DNA of 64,000 nt from Mesorhizobium sp. WSM4904 (lineage in GTDB: Bacteria > Pseudomonadota > Alphaproteobacteria > Rhizobiales > Rhizobiaceae), in NCBI RefSeq assembly GCF_029674545.1, contig NZ_CP121354.1, positions 1,426,001 through 1,490,000 of the forward strand. The letters run 5' to 3'. Numbering within the stretch: position 1 is the stretch's first letter; every line of letters starts with the position of its first letter. Below, in pieces: positions 16,374-26,803 of the stretch. Below the pieces are notes generated by a model that was not told the origin of the DNA, did no database searches, and saw only the letters and a list, made by a program, of their open reading frames with translations. Position numbers and translations under genes: made by a program.

Positions 16374-18352
16374 ACCCCATCTTGGCTTCCACCAAACCCG
16401 CCATCGGCGGCATTTCGAGTTTTGAAGATCTGGAGGCTTTTCCGGACCGAACCGCACCAGTTGCAACCATGTTCAGCGGCGGTCTCGACAGCACCTATCT
16501 TCTCTACAAGCTGCAAAGCCTTGGCTTTGCGAACATTGAAGCTGTCGCAGCGGATGTCGGAACGCGCATCGATCAGCCTTTGTTGGAACGGACGGCAGCC
16601 ATGTTCGGCGCGCGCTTTGTCTGCCTCGAAGGGCGGGATGCCTTTGTCGAACAAGGCGTGAAATCAGCCATTCGAGCCCACGCCAAGTACCTTGGCATCT
16701 ATCCGTTGAGCAGTTCGTTGAGCCGTCCCATAATCGCATCTTTGGTTGTTAATCATGCTAGGTCAATCAACTCACGGCTGGTTCTTCATACAGCAAACCT
16801 TTCTCAAAACAGTCTTCCGCGCCTTAACAATAGCATTAAGCGCTCAGGATTTTCCGGCAACTTCGGCAGTCCGTATGAATGCTCTGTGATATCCCGACAA
16901 CAGAAGACCTCCGACCTGTCCAAGTGTGGAGCGACTTTTGTGGCGGACCGCACGTGGAGCGCGGACGAAAACCTCTGGTGTCGGGAATTCGAGTCGGGGC
17001 CTTTGGAAGATCCCGAGAACTTTTCCATCCCCGAGGAGGCATTTGCTTGGACGCGCCACATTCCCGCAGAGCAGCCGGTAGAGATCAAACTCGGGTTTGC
17101 AGACGGAAGTCTCGTGTCAATTGATGACCGTGATGTTGCATTGGTCGACGCAATCCCGTTCCTGAATAACACGGTCGGCAAATTCGGGCACGGCCGCTTT
17201 GTCGGGCTTGAACACATCACAACCGGCCAAAAGGTTCTCGAAGTCCGCGAGGCCCCTGCCGCGGCCATTATCTTCGACGCGCTGCGTCACCTCGAAACCG
17301 CTTCTCTTGACGTGGCATCAATCGTTTTGAAGCAAGGGCTTGAGCAAGCCTGGTCCCAAGAGGCGGTTTCAGGTGCATGGGGCAGTACTATTCACCAGAT
17401 GTGCGAACGGGCCATTGCATCCGCCCTCGAGGGCGTTAGCGGGAGCGTCAGCTACATAGTCGATCACACACGCTTTTTACCTCGGTCGATCCGAGCCAGG
17501 ACGCCGAGATACATTAGGGACCGCGACCTTTGGGAATACCAAGCCGCAACCCACATAGCGTTGTCCAAAGCGTTCCGTCCTCGCCAAGTCACCAAAAGGG
17601 AGACACCCGTGGAAAACAACGCACCCCAGGCGCCGGCCAACCTCAGTCAACAATGCACTGACGGTCTGGTGACAAATGGATGGTGGTTTTCAAAAGGCGA
17701 GCGCGCCGAAGCCTGCTTTGGCATCGAAATTGATGCAGCCTGGAAGAACTTTGCTGACCATTGGAATCGACTTCTTCTCGATGAATACATGCGTGACGGC
17801 GGAACATATCGTTACCGGCGCTATAGCGCTTTTGAATATGACGCGACTGACGGAATCTTTAGGCTCCTACCCCACGCCCCCTACGAACAATCAAAAAGTG
17901 TCAATCATCTGAATGGCGGCTTCAAGCGCCACTTCGAGCCCCTTGAAAACTCCTTTATAGACCATCCCGTCTTAGAAAAGATTCTGACAGGTTTCTGCAG
18001 AATTCTATGTGAAGCCGCCCGACATGATCGTTGGAATATCAAGATCCATCCCTACCGGATTGTCGCGCGCGATGGTGTAAATGGCAAACCGGCACCCGAG
18101 GGCCTTCACCAGGACGGGGTGGACTTCATTGCTTGCTATATGATTGGGCGGGTCAACGTCACCGGCGGCATGAGCATGATCACCGACGCCTCAAAGGAGT
18201 TCCTCGGCGAGGTCGAAATGAACTCCCCGAATGATTTTGTGATCTGCAACGACCGCGAAACCTTTCACGATGTATCGTCGATTGTGGCCGAAAACCTGAA
18301 AATGCCGTACGCTTATCGCGACGTCCTTGTGATCGCCTTCGAGAAATTATAA
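16370..18352 (+). CDS. fusion of argininosuccinate-synthase-like ligase and Fe(II)/2-oxoglutarate oxygenase
   Basis: A single 660-residue chain. Residues about 28-405 read as an argininosuccinate-synthase-like ATP ligase: PP-loop SGGLDST (36-42), [19 protein letters not shown] (105-123), [20 protein letters not shown] and [10 protein letters not shown]. The GKGNDQ segment of true enzymes is replaced by [15 protein letters not shown], so the substrate probably differs. After a proline/alanine-rich linker (about 405-430) comes a dioxygenase domain of the type that hydroxylates free amino acids, with iron ligands H580, D582 and H633 and the 2-oxoglutarate arginine R650. The enzyme would couple an amino compound and hydroxylate it or its partner. 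It overlaps the exporter gene by four bases. No internal frameshift is seen. Confidence 0.85.
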   Translation: MNPILASTKPAIGGISSFEDLEAFPDRTAPVATMFSGGLDSTYLLYKLQSLGFANIEAVAADVGTRIDQPLLERTAAMFGARFVCLEGRDAFVEQGVKSAIRAHAKYLGIYPLSSSLSRPIIASLVVNHARSINSRLVLHTANLSQNSLPRLNNSIKRSGFSGNFGSPYECSVISRQQKTSDLSKCGATFVADRTWSADENLWCREFESGPLEDPENFSIPEEAFAWTRHIPAEQPVEIKLGFADGSLVSIDDRDVALVDAIPFLNNTVGKFGHGRFVGLEHITTGQKVLEVREAPAAAIIFDALRHLETASLDVASIVLKQGLEQAWSQEAVSGAWGSTIHQMCERAIASALEGVSGSVSYIVDHTRFLPRSIRARTPRYIRDRDLWEYQAATHIALSKAFRPRQVTKRETPVENNAPQAPANLSQQCTDGLVTNGWWFSKGERAEACFGIEIDAAWKNFADHWNRLLLDEYMRDGGTYRYRRYSAFEYDATDGIFRLLPHAPYEQSKSVNHLNGGFKRHFEPLENSFIDHPVLEKILTGFCRILCEAARHDRWNIKIHPYRIVARDGVNGKPAPEGLHQDGVDFIACYMIGRVNVTGGMSMITDASKEFLGEVEMNSPNDFVICNDRETFHDVSSIVAENLKMPYAYRDVLVIAFEKL

Positions 18353-18564
18353 CGCCCAGCGCGCCGAGAGCATTTTCAACAAGGTTCAATACTGCTTGGT
18401 ATCCTCTCGGGTGTTCCTGGTGCGGGAACAATGCAGGATTAATTTCTTGCATCTAAACACCTAGATAGCAGTTTCGCCTCTCTGGTATGATGGTTTTTGG
18501 CCTCGCGGATCTCGCGTAATACGAATGACCGTGGACACCCCCGATCTTCGCAAGAAAGTGAGAA

Positions 18565-19194
18565 ATTATCCTCATGCTGTCCGACGAGGTGGTCTGCGGC
18601 TTCGGAGGCACCGGGAACTGGTTTGGTAGCCAGACATTTGGGATGGAACCGGACATGCTCTCGATCGCCGGGGGGCTTTCATCCGGTCACCTGCCCATTG
18701 GCGGCGTCATTATCTCGACAAGATTTATCAATGCGCCGCTGACGAGGCCCACAAGGTCGGCGTGTTCGGTCACGGTTTCACCTACTCCGGTCATCCGGTG
18801 ATAGCGGCCGTCGCCGCCGAGGCGATCAGGATCTACAGCGAGATCGATTTCGTGACCCAGGCGCGTCGTCTCGGCGATCACTTGCATGGAGCCCTCGCGG
18901 ACGCGCTCGGCGACCATCCGCTTGTCGGTGAAGCCCGCGGCCGCGGCTTCATCGCGGGGGTTCAGATCGTCGAGGATCGTGCGCCCGTCGCGTCTTCGCG
19001 CCCGAGCTGAGGATCGGCGATGTCGAGCGGCGGTGCCGCGAGCACGGCGTCATGATCCGCAATATGGGAGAAGTGCTTGGAATCTGTCCGCCCTATATAA
19101 TCACCGAAAGCGAGATCGACCCCTTGGTTGACGGCATTCGTTCTGCACTCGACGGCGCCGCTGCTGCGAATTCCCGGGTCGGTCGGGTGGCATG
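18565..19194 (+). pseudogene. class III aminotransferase, C-terminal half, frameshifted
   Basis: Three successive frames together spell the second half of a class III aminotransferase: LMLSDEVVCGFGGTGNWFGS through PIGGVIIS; then FGHGFTYSGHPVIAA to EARGRGFIAGVQIV; then GVMIRNMGEVLGICPPYIIT. The N-terminal half is missing, two frameshifts break it, and the Schiff-base lysine position reads IAGGLSSG instead of AKG. It is a different gene from that at 8523, and it is followed by a dehydrogenase relic, as in gabT-gabD arrays. Confidence 0.85.
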
Positions 19195-19309
19195 AGTTCC
19201 AGCATTAAGACCGACTGCTTCACTTCAGTGGATATTATCGAGCAAACGCTCACCCGAGGGGTGCACTTCATCCGTGTCCGGTACAAAACGTCACCCATGT
19301 CTCAGGTCG

Positions 19310-19554
19310 GGCACGCCGCTCGCCAACGACACCGAGTTCGGCCTCGCGGCCTACTTCTACACCGGCGATCTCGGTCGCGCCTTCCGCGTGATGGAAGGAC
19401 TGAAGTACCGGCGTCAATGAAGGCCTGATCACCACGCCGGAGGTGCCGTTCCGCGGCGTCAAGGAATCGGGCCTCGGCAAGGAAGGCGGCCTCCAGGGCA
19501 TCGTGGATTATCTCGACACCAAACATGTCTGCATCGGCGGTCTCGGCGTCTAGT
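19310..19554 (+). pseudogene. succinate-semialdehyde dehydrogenase C-terminal remnant
   Basis: The + strand spells LANDTEFGLAAYFYTGDLGR, then after a frameshift near 19405 [12 protein letters not shown] and [20 protein letters not shown], and ends in TAG. These are the last 80 residues or so of a GabD-type dehydrogenase. The rest of the gene is gone. Confidence 0.85.
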
Positions 19555-19606
19555 GGTTCCCGCCTGACATAGGAGTCCAATCAGAGATTCCCTTTCTGGC
19601 CTGCGC

Positions 19607-20280
19607 GTGCGAGTCTGGCGCATGCGCACAGGAAGATCGTTCACCGTTTCGTCGGCCGATCGCGTCCGTCTGACGGCGCTGATCAGGGATCGCAACGCCC
19701 CGCAAAAGCATGTCTGGCGCGCCGAGATAGTGCTTTTGCCCGCCGACGGCGTCGGCACCGGCGAGGTCATGCGCCGCATCGGCAAGTCGAAGACCGACGT
19801 CTGGCGCTGGCAGGAGCGCTTTGCCGCGGAAGGCTGTGACGGGCTGCTGCGCGACAAGACGCGACAGTGGCGCATTCCGCCGCTCGGTCCCGATGTCGGC
19901 GAGCGCGTCGTGGCACTGACGCTTGCCGATCCGCCGGGCGAGAGGACCCACTGGACCGCCGACATGATGGCGCAAGCCGCCGCAATCAGCGCCAGCGCCG
20001 TCAGGCGCATCTGGAAGGCGCATGGTCTCGCACCCCACCGCTGGCGCCAGGTTCAAGCTCTCCAATGATCCGAAGTTCGTCGACAAGTTGCGCGCCGTCG
20101 TCGGCCTCTATCTCGATGCGCCGGCCCATGCCATCGTTCTGTCGGTCGATGAAAAGAGCCAGATCCGGCGCTCGACCGCACCCACCCGGCCTGCCGATGA
20201 AGAAGGGGCGGCTCGGTACGATGAGGCACGACTACAAGCGCAACGGCACCACCACCCTGTTCGCCGCCCTCAACGTCCAC
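19607..20280 (+). pseudogene. IS630-family transposase, frameshifted and 3' truncated
   Basis: An N-terminal helix-turn-helix region ([42 protein letters not shown]) is followed after a frameshift by [20 protein letters not shown] and the catalytic [10 protein letters not shown], and after another by [27 protein letters not shown]. It then breaks off near 20280, so the last third is missing. Confidence 0.85.
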
Positions 20281-20366
20281 TATTGTCCCGTTGACGAGAA
20301 TATCATCTTAGTTGCTTGTAAAAATTTGTTCTCCACTTCCGTCTCCATCGTATCTCAGTCAACGCG

Positions 20367-21195
20367 ATGGAGCAGGAAATGACTACAAACATTGTGAAAC
20401 TGGAAGAAGGCAGGGCAATCGGCTCTAATCGTGACGTGCCGCTGTCAGATCATGAGGCGGAAGCCCTAGGGCATCTTGCGGTGGCGCTGAGTGGCATTTC
20501 GACGACCATTCGGTCCGCCGCCTACAAACACGCGCTAAACTCTAGTCACGCGATGAAGCCCCTAAAGGAGACGGAGGACGCGCTTACCGACTACGACGCC
20601 TTGGCGAGGGCGGCGGGCCGAAAGCAGCCGAAAGCGGCGGAGGAGGACGACAGGAAGGGGGACGCCCTAGCGAGAGAGGCCGCCGCACAGGTCAGCAGGG
20701 TCGATCAGACCCGATCTTCCCGCTGGAGCAGACCGCGAAGGGTACCGGTGGCATCAACGGACTACGTTCGGCAGGTGGTCATGGCAGATAGTCAGCTTGG
20801 AGCAGTGTCGGCACTGGTAAACGCGCGGCGAGTGGCTCCAGAACGCTTCCATGCTTCTGTTCCCAGTGTAGATAATAATCCGGATGCTCCGCTTCTGACC
20901 TCTTTTTCGGACTATCTGAGCAGGGTGTGCGGACTGGAGTCAAAGTCCCGCGAAGGCGTTCTCCTGGGCAGCCGCCGCTTTCTGGATTGGTTCCATCACC
21001 ACCATTCCCGGCCAAGCCCTCGGCGCGTTGACGGCTGAGCATGTCCTTGCCGCTGTCGAACATCGGCTGTCACTATCGGCGACCTCCGGTACCCGCACCG
21101 GCAGCAACTTCTCACATCGTATTGGGCTGGCCACCACGACCAGAATCTCGCGCGCGTCGTCCCCAGGACGCCCCACTGGCGTTTGGCTCATCTAA
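20367..21195 (+). pseudogene. tyrosine-recombinase N-terminal fragment joined to unknown sequence
   Basis: An open frame of 223 residues starts at 20367; its first 160 residues resemble nothing I recognise. From about 20890 it reads FSDYLSRVCGLESKSREGVL then RRFLDWF, the SAM-like N-terminal domain of a phage-type integrase. After a frameshift it continues as GALTAEHVLAAVEHRLS and YWAGHHDQNLARVVPRTPHWR and then stops resembling an integrase. The catalytic domain is missing, so it is a relic. The N-terminal 160 residues may be a separate small protein. Confidence 0.6.
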
Positions 21196-21383
21196 CCCTC
21201 GAACTCGGCTACGGCCCGTCGACGGTCTTCTTCACATGGGTCGGATTCGACGAAATGGACGAGGTCACAGGCGACGGCCATGCTGAACTGCTCGACGACG
21301 GCTCCATCGACATCACCTTCTATCACAACGGCGACGAGGCAATCCTCAAGGCCAAACGGGACACTTCTTCAACGGCCTGCTAG
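21183..21383 (+). CDS. small hypothetical protein or gene tail
   Basis: A 66-residue frame that reads LTLELGYGPSTVFFTWVGFD and then a charged segment GHAELLDDGSIDITFYHNGDEAILKAKR. The second part looks like a folded beta-rich domain, so it is probably part of a real, perhaps truncated, gene. It begins within the integrase relic and has no clear ribosome site. No function can be assigned. Confidence 0.4.
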   Translation: MAHLTLELGYGPSTVFFTWVGFDEMDEVTGDGHAELLDDGSIDITFYHNGDEAILKAKRDTSSTAC

Positions 21384-21624
21384 GAGATCCGTGTTCGCCT
21401 TGCGCTGACAAAGAAGCTCACACATGACGTCCGGGAGACGATGCTGGCAAATGGTCTGGCTGAAGCATTCCACCCACAATACCAAAGCCCGTCCCGATCC
21501 AAAGCGCTTCTAAGCACTCCACCTCAGGCGCAAGGCCGGTTGGCCAGTGCATCTTCTTGGTCCGCCGGAAGAGAACCCCGCCCGACAATAGCTTCATGAG
21601 GTCTTGCGCTGCAGTGTCGACCGT

Positions 21625-21648
21625 AAAAAAGGGCGCGCGAGGCGCCCT
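21625..21648 (-). terminator. rho-independent terminator of the OmpW-type gene
   Basis: Read on the minus strand: GGGCGC, a short loop, GCGCCC, then TTTTTT. It begins about 45 bases after the stop of the gene at 21691. Confidence 0.8.
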
Positions 21649-21690
21649 TCATTTAAACCGGCAGTCGGGAAGCAGACTTCACTCTGATAT

Positions 21691-22389
21691 TCAAAAGCGG
21701 TAGGTGACACCTGCGCCTATCAGCCAGGGATCGAGCTCCGCCTTCCCCGTCAGCTTCGCGCCGGTCACCGTGACGTCGAAGTCCGGCTTCAGGAAAAGCT
21801 TCTTCACGTCGAAGTTGAGGCCCCAGTGCTGGTCCACCATGTAGTCGAATCCGACCTGCAGCGCCGTGCCGAACGTGTTCTTCACCTTGAGAGCATCAGC
21901 GCTGCCAGTGTCCTGGTTGTAGAAGATCGTGTAGTTCACGCCGGCGCCGACATAAGGCTTGAACGCGCCGAGATCGGTAAAATGGTACTGCAACGTGAGT
22001 GTCGGCGGCAGCAGCCAAACTTTGCCGATGTTGCCCAACCCTCCGATCGTCCCTTGGCCCGCGATGTTGGCATAAGTGGTACCGAGTATGAGTTCGGCGG
22101 CGATGTTGTCGGTGAAGAAATACGAGATATCGAGTTCCGGCGTCACCGTGTCCGAATACGAAAGACCGGAGCCGGGAAGCGTATCAACGTAGCCCAGATC
22201 TTTCGTAACGACGCCCAACGCCCGCAGGCGGACCTGCCAAGGGATTGGCGCTTCGGTGACCGAGGCTCCCGTCTCCGCCAGGACGGTCTCTGCTTGCGCA
22301 GGCTCCGCGGCGACGGCCTGCTGTCCCACCATGATCAGGGCCACCGCCGCTGCTGTTGCCCGCGCTACGCCCATTCGCGTTCTCGCCAT
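21691..22389 (-). CDS. ompW: OmpW-family outer-membrane protein
   Basis: A 232-residue protein with a signal peptide (about residues 1-28, cut after AVA) and an eight-stranded barrel of the OmpW family: WQVRLRALGV, then ELDISYFFTDNIAAELILGT, LLPPTLTLQYHF, FKPYVGAGVNYT, and the end WLIGAGVTYRF with terminal phenylalanine. The start at 22389 has an AAGGAG site; the open frame upstream to 22785 overlaps the peptidase gene and is not coding. It is 38 bases after the S9 peptidase gene in the same direction and may be cotranscribed from the same NifA/sigma-54 promoter. OmpW porins pass small hydrophobic molecules. Confidence 0.9.
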   Translation of the reverse strand: MARTRMGVARATAAAVALIMVGQQAVAAEPAQAETVLAETGASVTEAPIPWQVRLRALGVVTKDLGYVDTLPGSGLSYSDTVTPELDISYFFTDNIAAELILGTTYANIAGQGTIGGLGNIGKVWLLPPTLTLQYHFTDLGAFKPYVGAGVNYTIFYNQDTGSADALKVKNTFGTALQVGFDYMVDQHWGLNFDVKKLFLKPDFDVTVTGAKLTGKAELDPWLIGAGVTYRF

Positions 22390-22427
22390 GAGATTCACTC
22401 CTTGATGTTCAGAAAGGATGCACTGCA

Positions 22428-24590
22428 CTATTTCGTCTCCTGCTCGAATGAATTGTTGATGGACCTCAAATGCCCCTCTTGCGTTGCAACGCGTTCCGCC
22501 GTCTCCGGAGGGTGATCGTTGAAGCCGATTGCGCTGCGGAGAAAATTGGTGCCTAGACTGATGAATGCGGCTTGCTCCCGATTGTCCTCGCCGCAGCCGT
22601 GCCCGCCTGCGCTGGCCTCGTAGAAGTAAGCGGGATAGCCAAGAGCCTGCAGTTTTGCGGCCATCTTGCGCGCATGGCCCGGATGGACGCGGTCGTCGCG
22701 TTTCGTGGTGGCGATCAGGATAGGCGGATAGGGCTGTCCCGGCGCTGCGGCGTGATAGGCGGAGATTTCCTTCAGGAAAGCCCAATCGTGAACCTTGTCC
22801 GGATCGCCATATTCGTCGATCCAGCTCGCGCCCGCCAAGAGCTTGGTGTAGCGACGCATGTCGATAAGCGGTGCTGTGCAGAACAGAGCCCCGAAATGCT
22901 CAGGATAGCGGGTCAGCATGTTTGCGATCAGCAGGCCGCCATTTGAGCCACCCTCGGCGGCAATCCGCCTCGGCAGGGTGATGCCCCTTCGCACGAGGTC
23001 GGAGGCAACGGCGGCGAAATCGTCGTGGGCGAGACGCTTGCCCTCCCTGCGCCCGGCTTCGTGCCAGCGGGTGCCGAACTCGCCGCCGCCGCGGATGTTC
23101 GCCTCGACACACGTGCCACCGCGCTCGAGCCACAGCTTGCCCAGCGGGGAGTTGTAGTAGGGCAGGAATGATACGCCGAACCCGCCATAAGCGGAAAGGT
23201 GAATCGGAGCATCTCCGTTCCCGTTCGCCGGACCAACCTGCGTATAGGGGATCAGCTCATGATCGATAGAGACTGCCTCGTGGCGCGTGACCACCAGTCC
23301 GGATGCATCGAAATTCTCCGGGCTGCGCTTCAGGATTGCTGAAGCGCTGAGAGACGGCGCGGCATTCAGATCGAACAGCAAGAGCTGCGGCGGCGTGATC
23401 GGATCCTGAGCACAGATCAGGACCTCTCCATTGGTCTCGTGAACTGCCGCATCGAATGACCAGACGTCGACAGTACCTTCGGCGGGCAGGGTGTTCAGGA
23501 CTCGGCGCGTCCATTCCTGGTGGCCGGGAGTGAACATCTCGAAACGCGGTGCGAGATTGACGAGGTAAGAGATAATGAGCTTCCCGTCATTCCAGAAGAA
23601 TGACTGCATGGAGCGCCTTTCCCCTGGTTGAAACAGGGTCTCAAAACGGCGTCCGCCGGCGAGGAAAGTGGAAAGCGAGATGACGATCAGCGCGTCGGCG
23701 GGATGGGTGGTGCCTCCCACCGTCCAGGGCTTGCGCGGCCTTACCGCCAGCCAGTCGCCGAAGACCCGCCACGACGCGTCGCGAGGAAGATCGATCTGCC
23801 TCCTCGGCCCGCTCCTATCGCCGATCCAGCTGATCTTCTCGAAGAAGGCCGGCTGCTCGATGAACCAAAGGCGCTCGCTGCGGCCGGTGCGGTCCGAATG
23901 ACCAGACACTTGGAAGCTTTCGAACCCGGCCTCGAAGATTGCCGGCGTGGTGAGGGGATCCGCGTCACGCTTCCACAGTCGAACTGTGCGCGCATAGCCG
24001 GAGCGGGTGGCCATGCCATTACCAAGCGCACTGGAAAGCAGAAGCGTGTCAGGGTCCAGCCAATTAACGTAGCCTTTGGCCTCGGGGAGGTTGAAGCCGT
24101 CGGCGACAAAGCTCAGAGAAATCAGGTCGAATTCGCGATGCACGACCGCGTCGCTGCCGCCGCGCGACAGGCGCAGAACGGCTCTTTCCCGTCTCTCCGG
24201 CTCGATGGACGCGCCGTCCCAGATCCAGTCCTCTCCGTCGCTAGCCGCGAGAGCATCCAGATCGAGCAGTAGCTCCCATTGGGGATCCGCCTTCATGTAG
24301 GCGGCAAGGGTGGTCCGGCGCCACAGTCCGCGTGGATTACCGTCATCTCGCCAGTAATTGTAGAGGTACTGACTACGGCGCGCGATCAGGGGAAGATTGT
24401 CGCGATTGTCGAAAATGGCTGTCAGAGCCGCGCGGTCGCGCTCGAACTGCGTTCCACCGAAGTGCTTCAGAGTCCTTGCCGATTGGCCGGCGGCCCAGGC
24501 AAGTGCCCGCTCGCCCTCTACATCTTCAAGCCAGACATAGGGATCGTCGTCGGGAGCATCAAGCGTTGGACGGACATCAAATGCGTTCAT
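22428..24590 (-). CDS. S9-family prolyl oligopeptidase-like peptidase
   Basis: A 720-residue serine peptidase of the prolyl oligopeptidase family, cutting short peptides. The N-terminal half (about 1-430) is the beta-propeller gate; the C-terminal alpha/beta-hydrolase holds S549 in EGGSNGG, the aspartate of KRDDRVHP (632/633) and H664 in AGGHGCG. No signal peptide is visible, so it is likely cytoplasmic. A perfect NifA site and -24/-12 promoter lie 150-230 bases upstream, so the gene should be expressed during nitrogen fixation. The first 57 codons and the whole promoter are duplicated at 31780-32242. In a symbiont it could degrade host or self peptides, which is inference. Confidence 0.9.
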   Translation of the reverse strand: MNAFDVRPTLDAPDDDPYVWLEDVEGERALAWAAGQSARTLKHFGGTQFERDRAALTAIFDNRDNLPLIARRSQYLYNYWRDDGNPRGLWRRTTLAAYMKADPQWELLLDLDALAASDGEDWIWDGASIEPERRERAVLRLSRGGSDAVVHREFDLISLSFVADGFNLPEAKGYVNWLDPDTLLLSSALGNGMATRSGYARTVRLWKRDADPLTTPAIFEAGFESFQVSGHSDRTGRSERLWFIEQPAFFEKISWIGDRSGPRRQIDLPRDASWRVFGDWLAVRPRKPWTVGGTTHPADALIVISLSTFLAGGRRFETLFQPGERRSMQSFFWNDGKLIISYLVNLAPRFEMFTPGHQEWTRRVLNTLPAEGTVDVWSFDAAVHETNGEVLICAQDPITPPQLLLFDLNAAPSLSASAILKRSPENFDASGLVVTRHEAVSIDHELIPYTQVGPANGNGDAPIHLSAYGGFGVSFLPYYNSPLGKLWLERGGTCVEANIRGGGEFGTRWHEAGRREGKRLAHDDFAAVASDLVRRGITLPRRIAAEGGSNGGLLIANMLTRYPEHFGALFCTAPLIDMRRYTKLLAGASWIDEYGDPDKVHDWAFLKEISAYHAAAPGQPYPPILIATTKRDDRVHPGHARKMAAKLQALGYPAYFYEASAGGHGCGEDNREQAAFISLGTNFLRSAIGFNDHPPETAERVATQEGHLRSINNSFEQETK

Positions 24591-24740
24591 GTCCGGACAG
24601 CCTTCAGAAAGAAGGGATAGAGGCTTCCGTCGGCTCGGGAACGCTCAGTGTCGGTAGCGGCGCCCACATGTTCGAAAAGCGTGATCATTGATGAGTTCTT
24701 CCAGTCGGTGCGGCATCGCAGTGCTTTTGCGCATAGGGCC

Positions 24741-24755
24741 GCAACCTTCGTGCCA
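24741..24755 (-). promoter_or_regulatory. sigma-54 (-24/-12) promoter of the S9 peptidase
   Basis: On the minus strand TGGCACGAAGGTTGC matches TGGCAC-N5-TTGC exactly, about 150 bases before the start codon at 24590. Confidence 0.75.
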
Positions 24756-24801
24756 ACTGGGAAAATCGTTTCGGAACAATGCGATCGCTCTGGAAGCGTT
24801 G

Positions 24802-24817
24802 TGTCACATGTCCGACA
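24802..24817 (-). promoter_or_regulatory. NifA upstream activator sequence of the S9 peptidase
   Basis: TGTCACATGTCCGACA, an exact TGT-N10-ACA palindrome, 47 bases upstream of the -24 box. The same arrangement is kept in the copy at 32159. Confidence 0.7.
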
Positions 24818-25146
24818 TCGTCGAGAATCCGACAACGAGTGCTCCTCCTAATCACCGGATCAACCTCCGGCGCCAGTCGTGGACACTGTGCAGAACTCGA
24901 GAAGTGAAGCTCATTGGAGTGAACCTGGTTGACGCCCAACATCTTCGCTCTGGAGCGCTTCACGCACACGGATTCATGGCAGACACCATGATGCGATCGA
25001 TGCTGTTAGAGACCAAGCTGGCTGCGCCTGTGAGTTTCAGCCGCCAGCTGGAAGCAGCGGAGTTCTGAGGAGAAGGGTGGGGGGCCCAAGCCCTGCCGCA
25101 ATCTTGGCCTGCACCGTCCCCTTGATTGTTGTGGGTCAACGTCTGC

Positions 25147-25362
25147 CTGCCCGCTGAATTTGGCACGCCTTACACCTACGTCACGACCAAGACCTTCCTG
25201 TTGCACTTCGGCCTCGACACACTGCGGGATTTGCCCGATTTCGAGGCGATTGAGGTTGCCGCGCTGCTCAGCAAGGAGAAGCTGCTGGCGGGCGATACTC
25301 CCATCGGGCTGGTGAGTGGTGGAGGAGGTGAGGAGCGACACTCCAAGGCCAGGACGGGCTAG
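25147..25362 (+). pseudogene. ScpB C-terminal remnant
   Basis: The frame reads YTYVTTKTFLLHFGLDTLRD and LPDFEAIEVAALLSKEKLLAG, resembling the last winged-helix region of ScpB, the condensin accessory protein in chromosome segregation. Upstream sequence does not continue the protein, so only the tail survives. It is a fragment of a once larger gene. Confidence 0.6.
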
Positions 25363-25445
25363 CGCAGCAGATACATGGAAGTAATCGCTTGATATGAGCG
25401 GTTGAGAGTCGAATCAGGGAACTATGCGATCACTATCGATAAGAG

Positions 25446-25805
25446 GTGGCAATATCGATCGTGATTGTATCGGGCCACTCTACGGCGAAGGAGGCGGCAA
25501 CTTGTGTCTCCGACCCGAAACGATTACCTTGCGGCCATTATGAGCAAGCATTTGGCATCCGTCTTGACGACGTGAACGCGCCCTGCAGCGTACAGCTGGA
25601 CGACGCGGCGCTGGCCGATTGCTTTGCGGATCTCGATTTGGCCAAGCAGCATCCCGCTCATGTCAGCGCCTTTCTCGGCGAGGTCCCTCTCGCCCAGCAA
25701 GTCGAGTTCGCAACCGCGCACCACATTCGCGGTCGACGAGATGAAGGCTTTTGCCGCCAAGTTCTCTGCCTGGTCCGGCGAAAGCTATCCGCTCGCCGCA
25801 TAATG
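25446..25805 (+). pseudogene. unknown protein fragment
   Basis: An open frame reads VQLDDAALADCFADLDLAKQ and HPAHVSAFLGEVPLAQQVEF, then shifts frame to read VDEMKAFAAKFSAWSGESYP and ends in a stop near 25803. The pieces look like one small folded domain broken by a frameshift. I do not recognise the family. It faces the integrase relic on the other strand. Confidence 0.35.
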
Positions 25806-26669
25806 GCTGGACATGATAGCCGACGCCCGTCCCGAATGGCGGCGGCTTTTTCGTATTATATCGACCTGATCGACAAGATGCGGCGGAACAGGGGTCCACG
25901 TGCGATGCGGCCAAAGCGGATCCAGCTCTCGAGCGCGACTACGGGGTAGGTGTGGTCGCTGGAGCCGCGGCCGACCTCGACCTCGCGCCAGCCGGTCTTG
26001 CCGCGCAGGGTGACCAGCAGCCCTTGCCGTCAAAAATCTCGATCCAGCTGGCGCCATCGCTGTTGTCGTCGCGCATGACGTCGAGACCGACGATCTCGGA
26101 GCGCCGCAGGCCGCCGCCACAGCCCAGGAGCAAAATAGCGCGGTCGCGCAGGCCCTGAGGTCGTGGCCGAGCGTGGCGATCATCGCCAGCAGATCGTCGC
26201 CAGGACCGCCTCTTTCTGCCGCGGTGGCTTTGCGTGCTTGCGGCGAATGCCGGCAAGAACCTTATAGATATGCCGCTCCGCGCGGTCCAACGGCCGGCCG
26301 CGCTGGGTAAAGTTCCAGGCGAGGCCGGAAAGCCGCCGCTCGATGGTCGCAAACTAAAGGGCAGGGGCGCCACGCTTCGGATCGCCGGCGGCGGTGCCCG
26401 AGGCACAGGCGCTGATATTGAGCCTGATCACCTTCGAGCCCGGAGGCAGGGGATCGAAGCCAGCGCGCCGGCACCAGGAGGAAAAATGCCGCCAATCCTT
26501 GGGGTAGGCGTCGCGCGTGTTCTCCGAGGTGGCGTTGTAGCCCCTCGCGGTCTCGACCAGTTCCTGGACATGCGCCGGGACTCTTTGAGCCGGGTCTCCA
26601 TCTCCTTGTAGAGCTTGTCAAGCTCGCCATCGACTGGCTTCAGGTCGTCGATTGAACATTGCGTCATCA
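25690..26669 (-). pseudogene. tyrosine-recombinase (integrase) relic
   Basis: Minus-strand frames together spell a phage-type integrase: MTQCSIDDLKPVDGELDKLY at the start, an N-terminal domain with NTRDAYPKDWRHFSSWCRRA, then LRDRAILLLGCGGGLRRSEIVGL, the segment holding the first catalytic arginine, and DGASWIEIFDGKG. At least three frameshifts break it and the C-terminal HxxR and tyrosine cannot be found intact. Confidence 0.75.
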
Positions 26670-26803
26670 TAGGCTTTGTGCCTTGTTGTAGCAGGCATCG
26701 TCCGTTCGCGCGGCGGACACAGACATCACCGTCGCTGAGCCGAGAACGACGGTAAAAGAAAATGCACTCACTGACTTCATAACCAATCTCTTTTGCGGGT
26801 GAT

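Larger units (their letters stand above)
24422..24884. repeat. direct repeat A, copy 1 (S9 promoter and first codons)
   Basis: About 460 bases recur with few changes at 31780-32242 in the same orientation. The unit contains the NifA site, the -24/-12 promoter, the leader and the first 57 codons of the S9 gene. A shorter piece with the promoter recurs inverted at about 41278-41363. Confidence 0.85.

Noticed and set aside
20367..20880. First 160 residues of the 223-residue frame as a new regulatory protein
   Set aside because: Only an open frame is seen; no domain, ribosome site or repeat supports it, and its end runs into an integrase relic.
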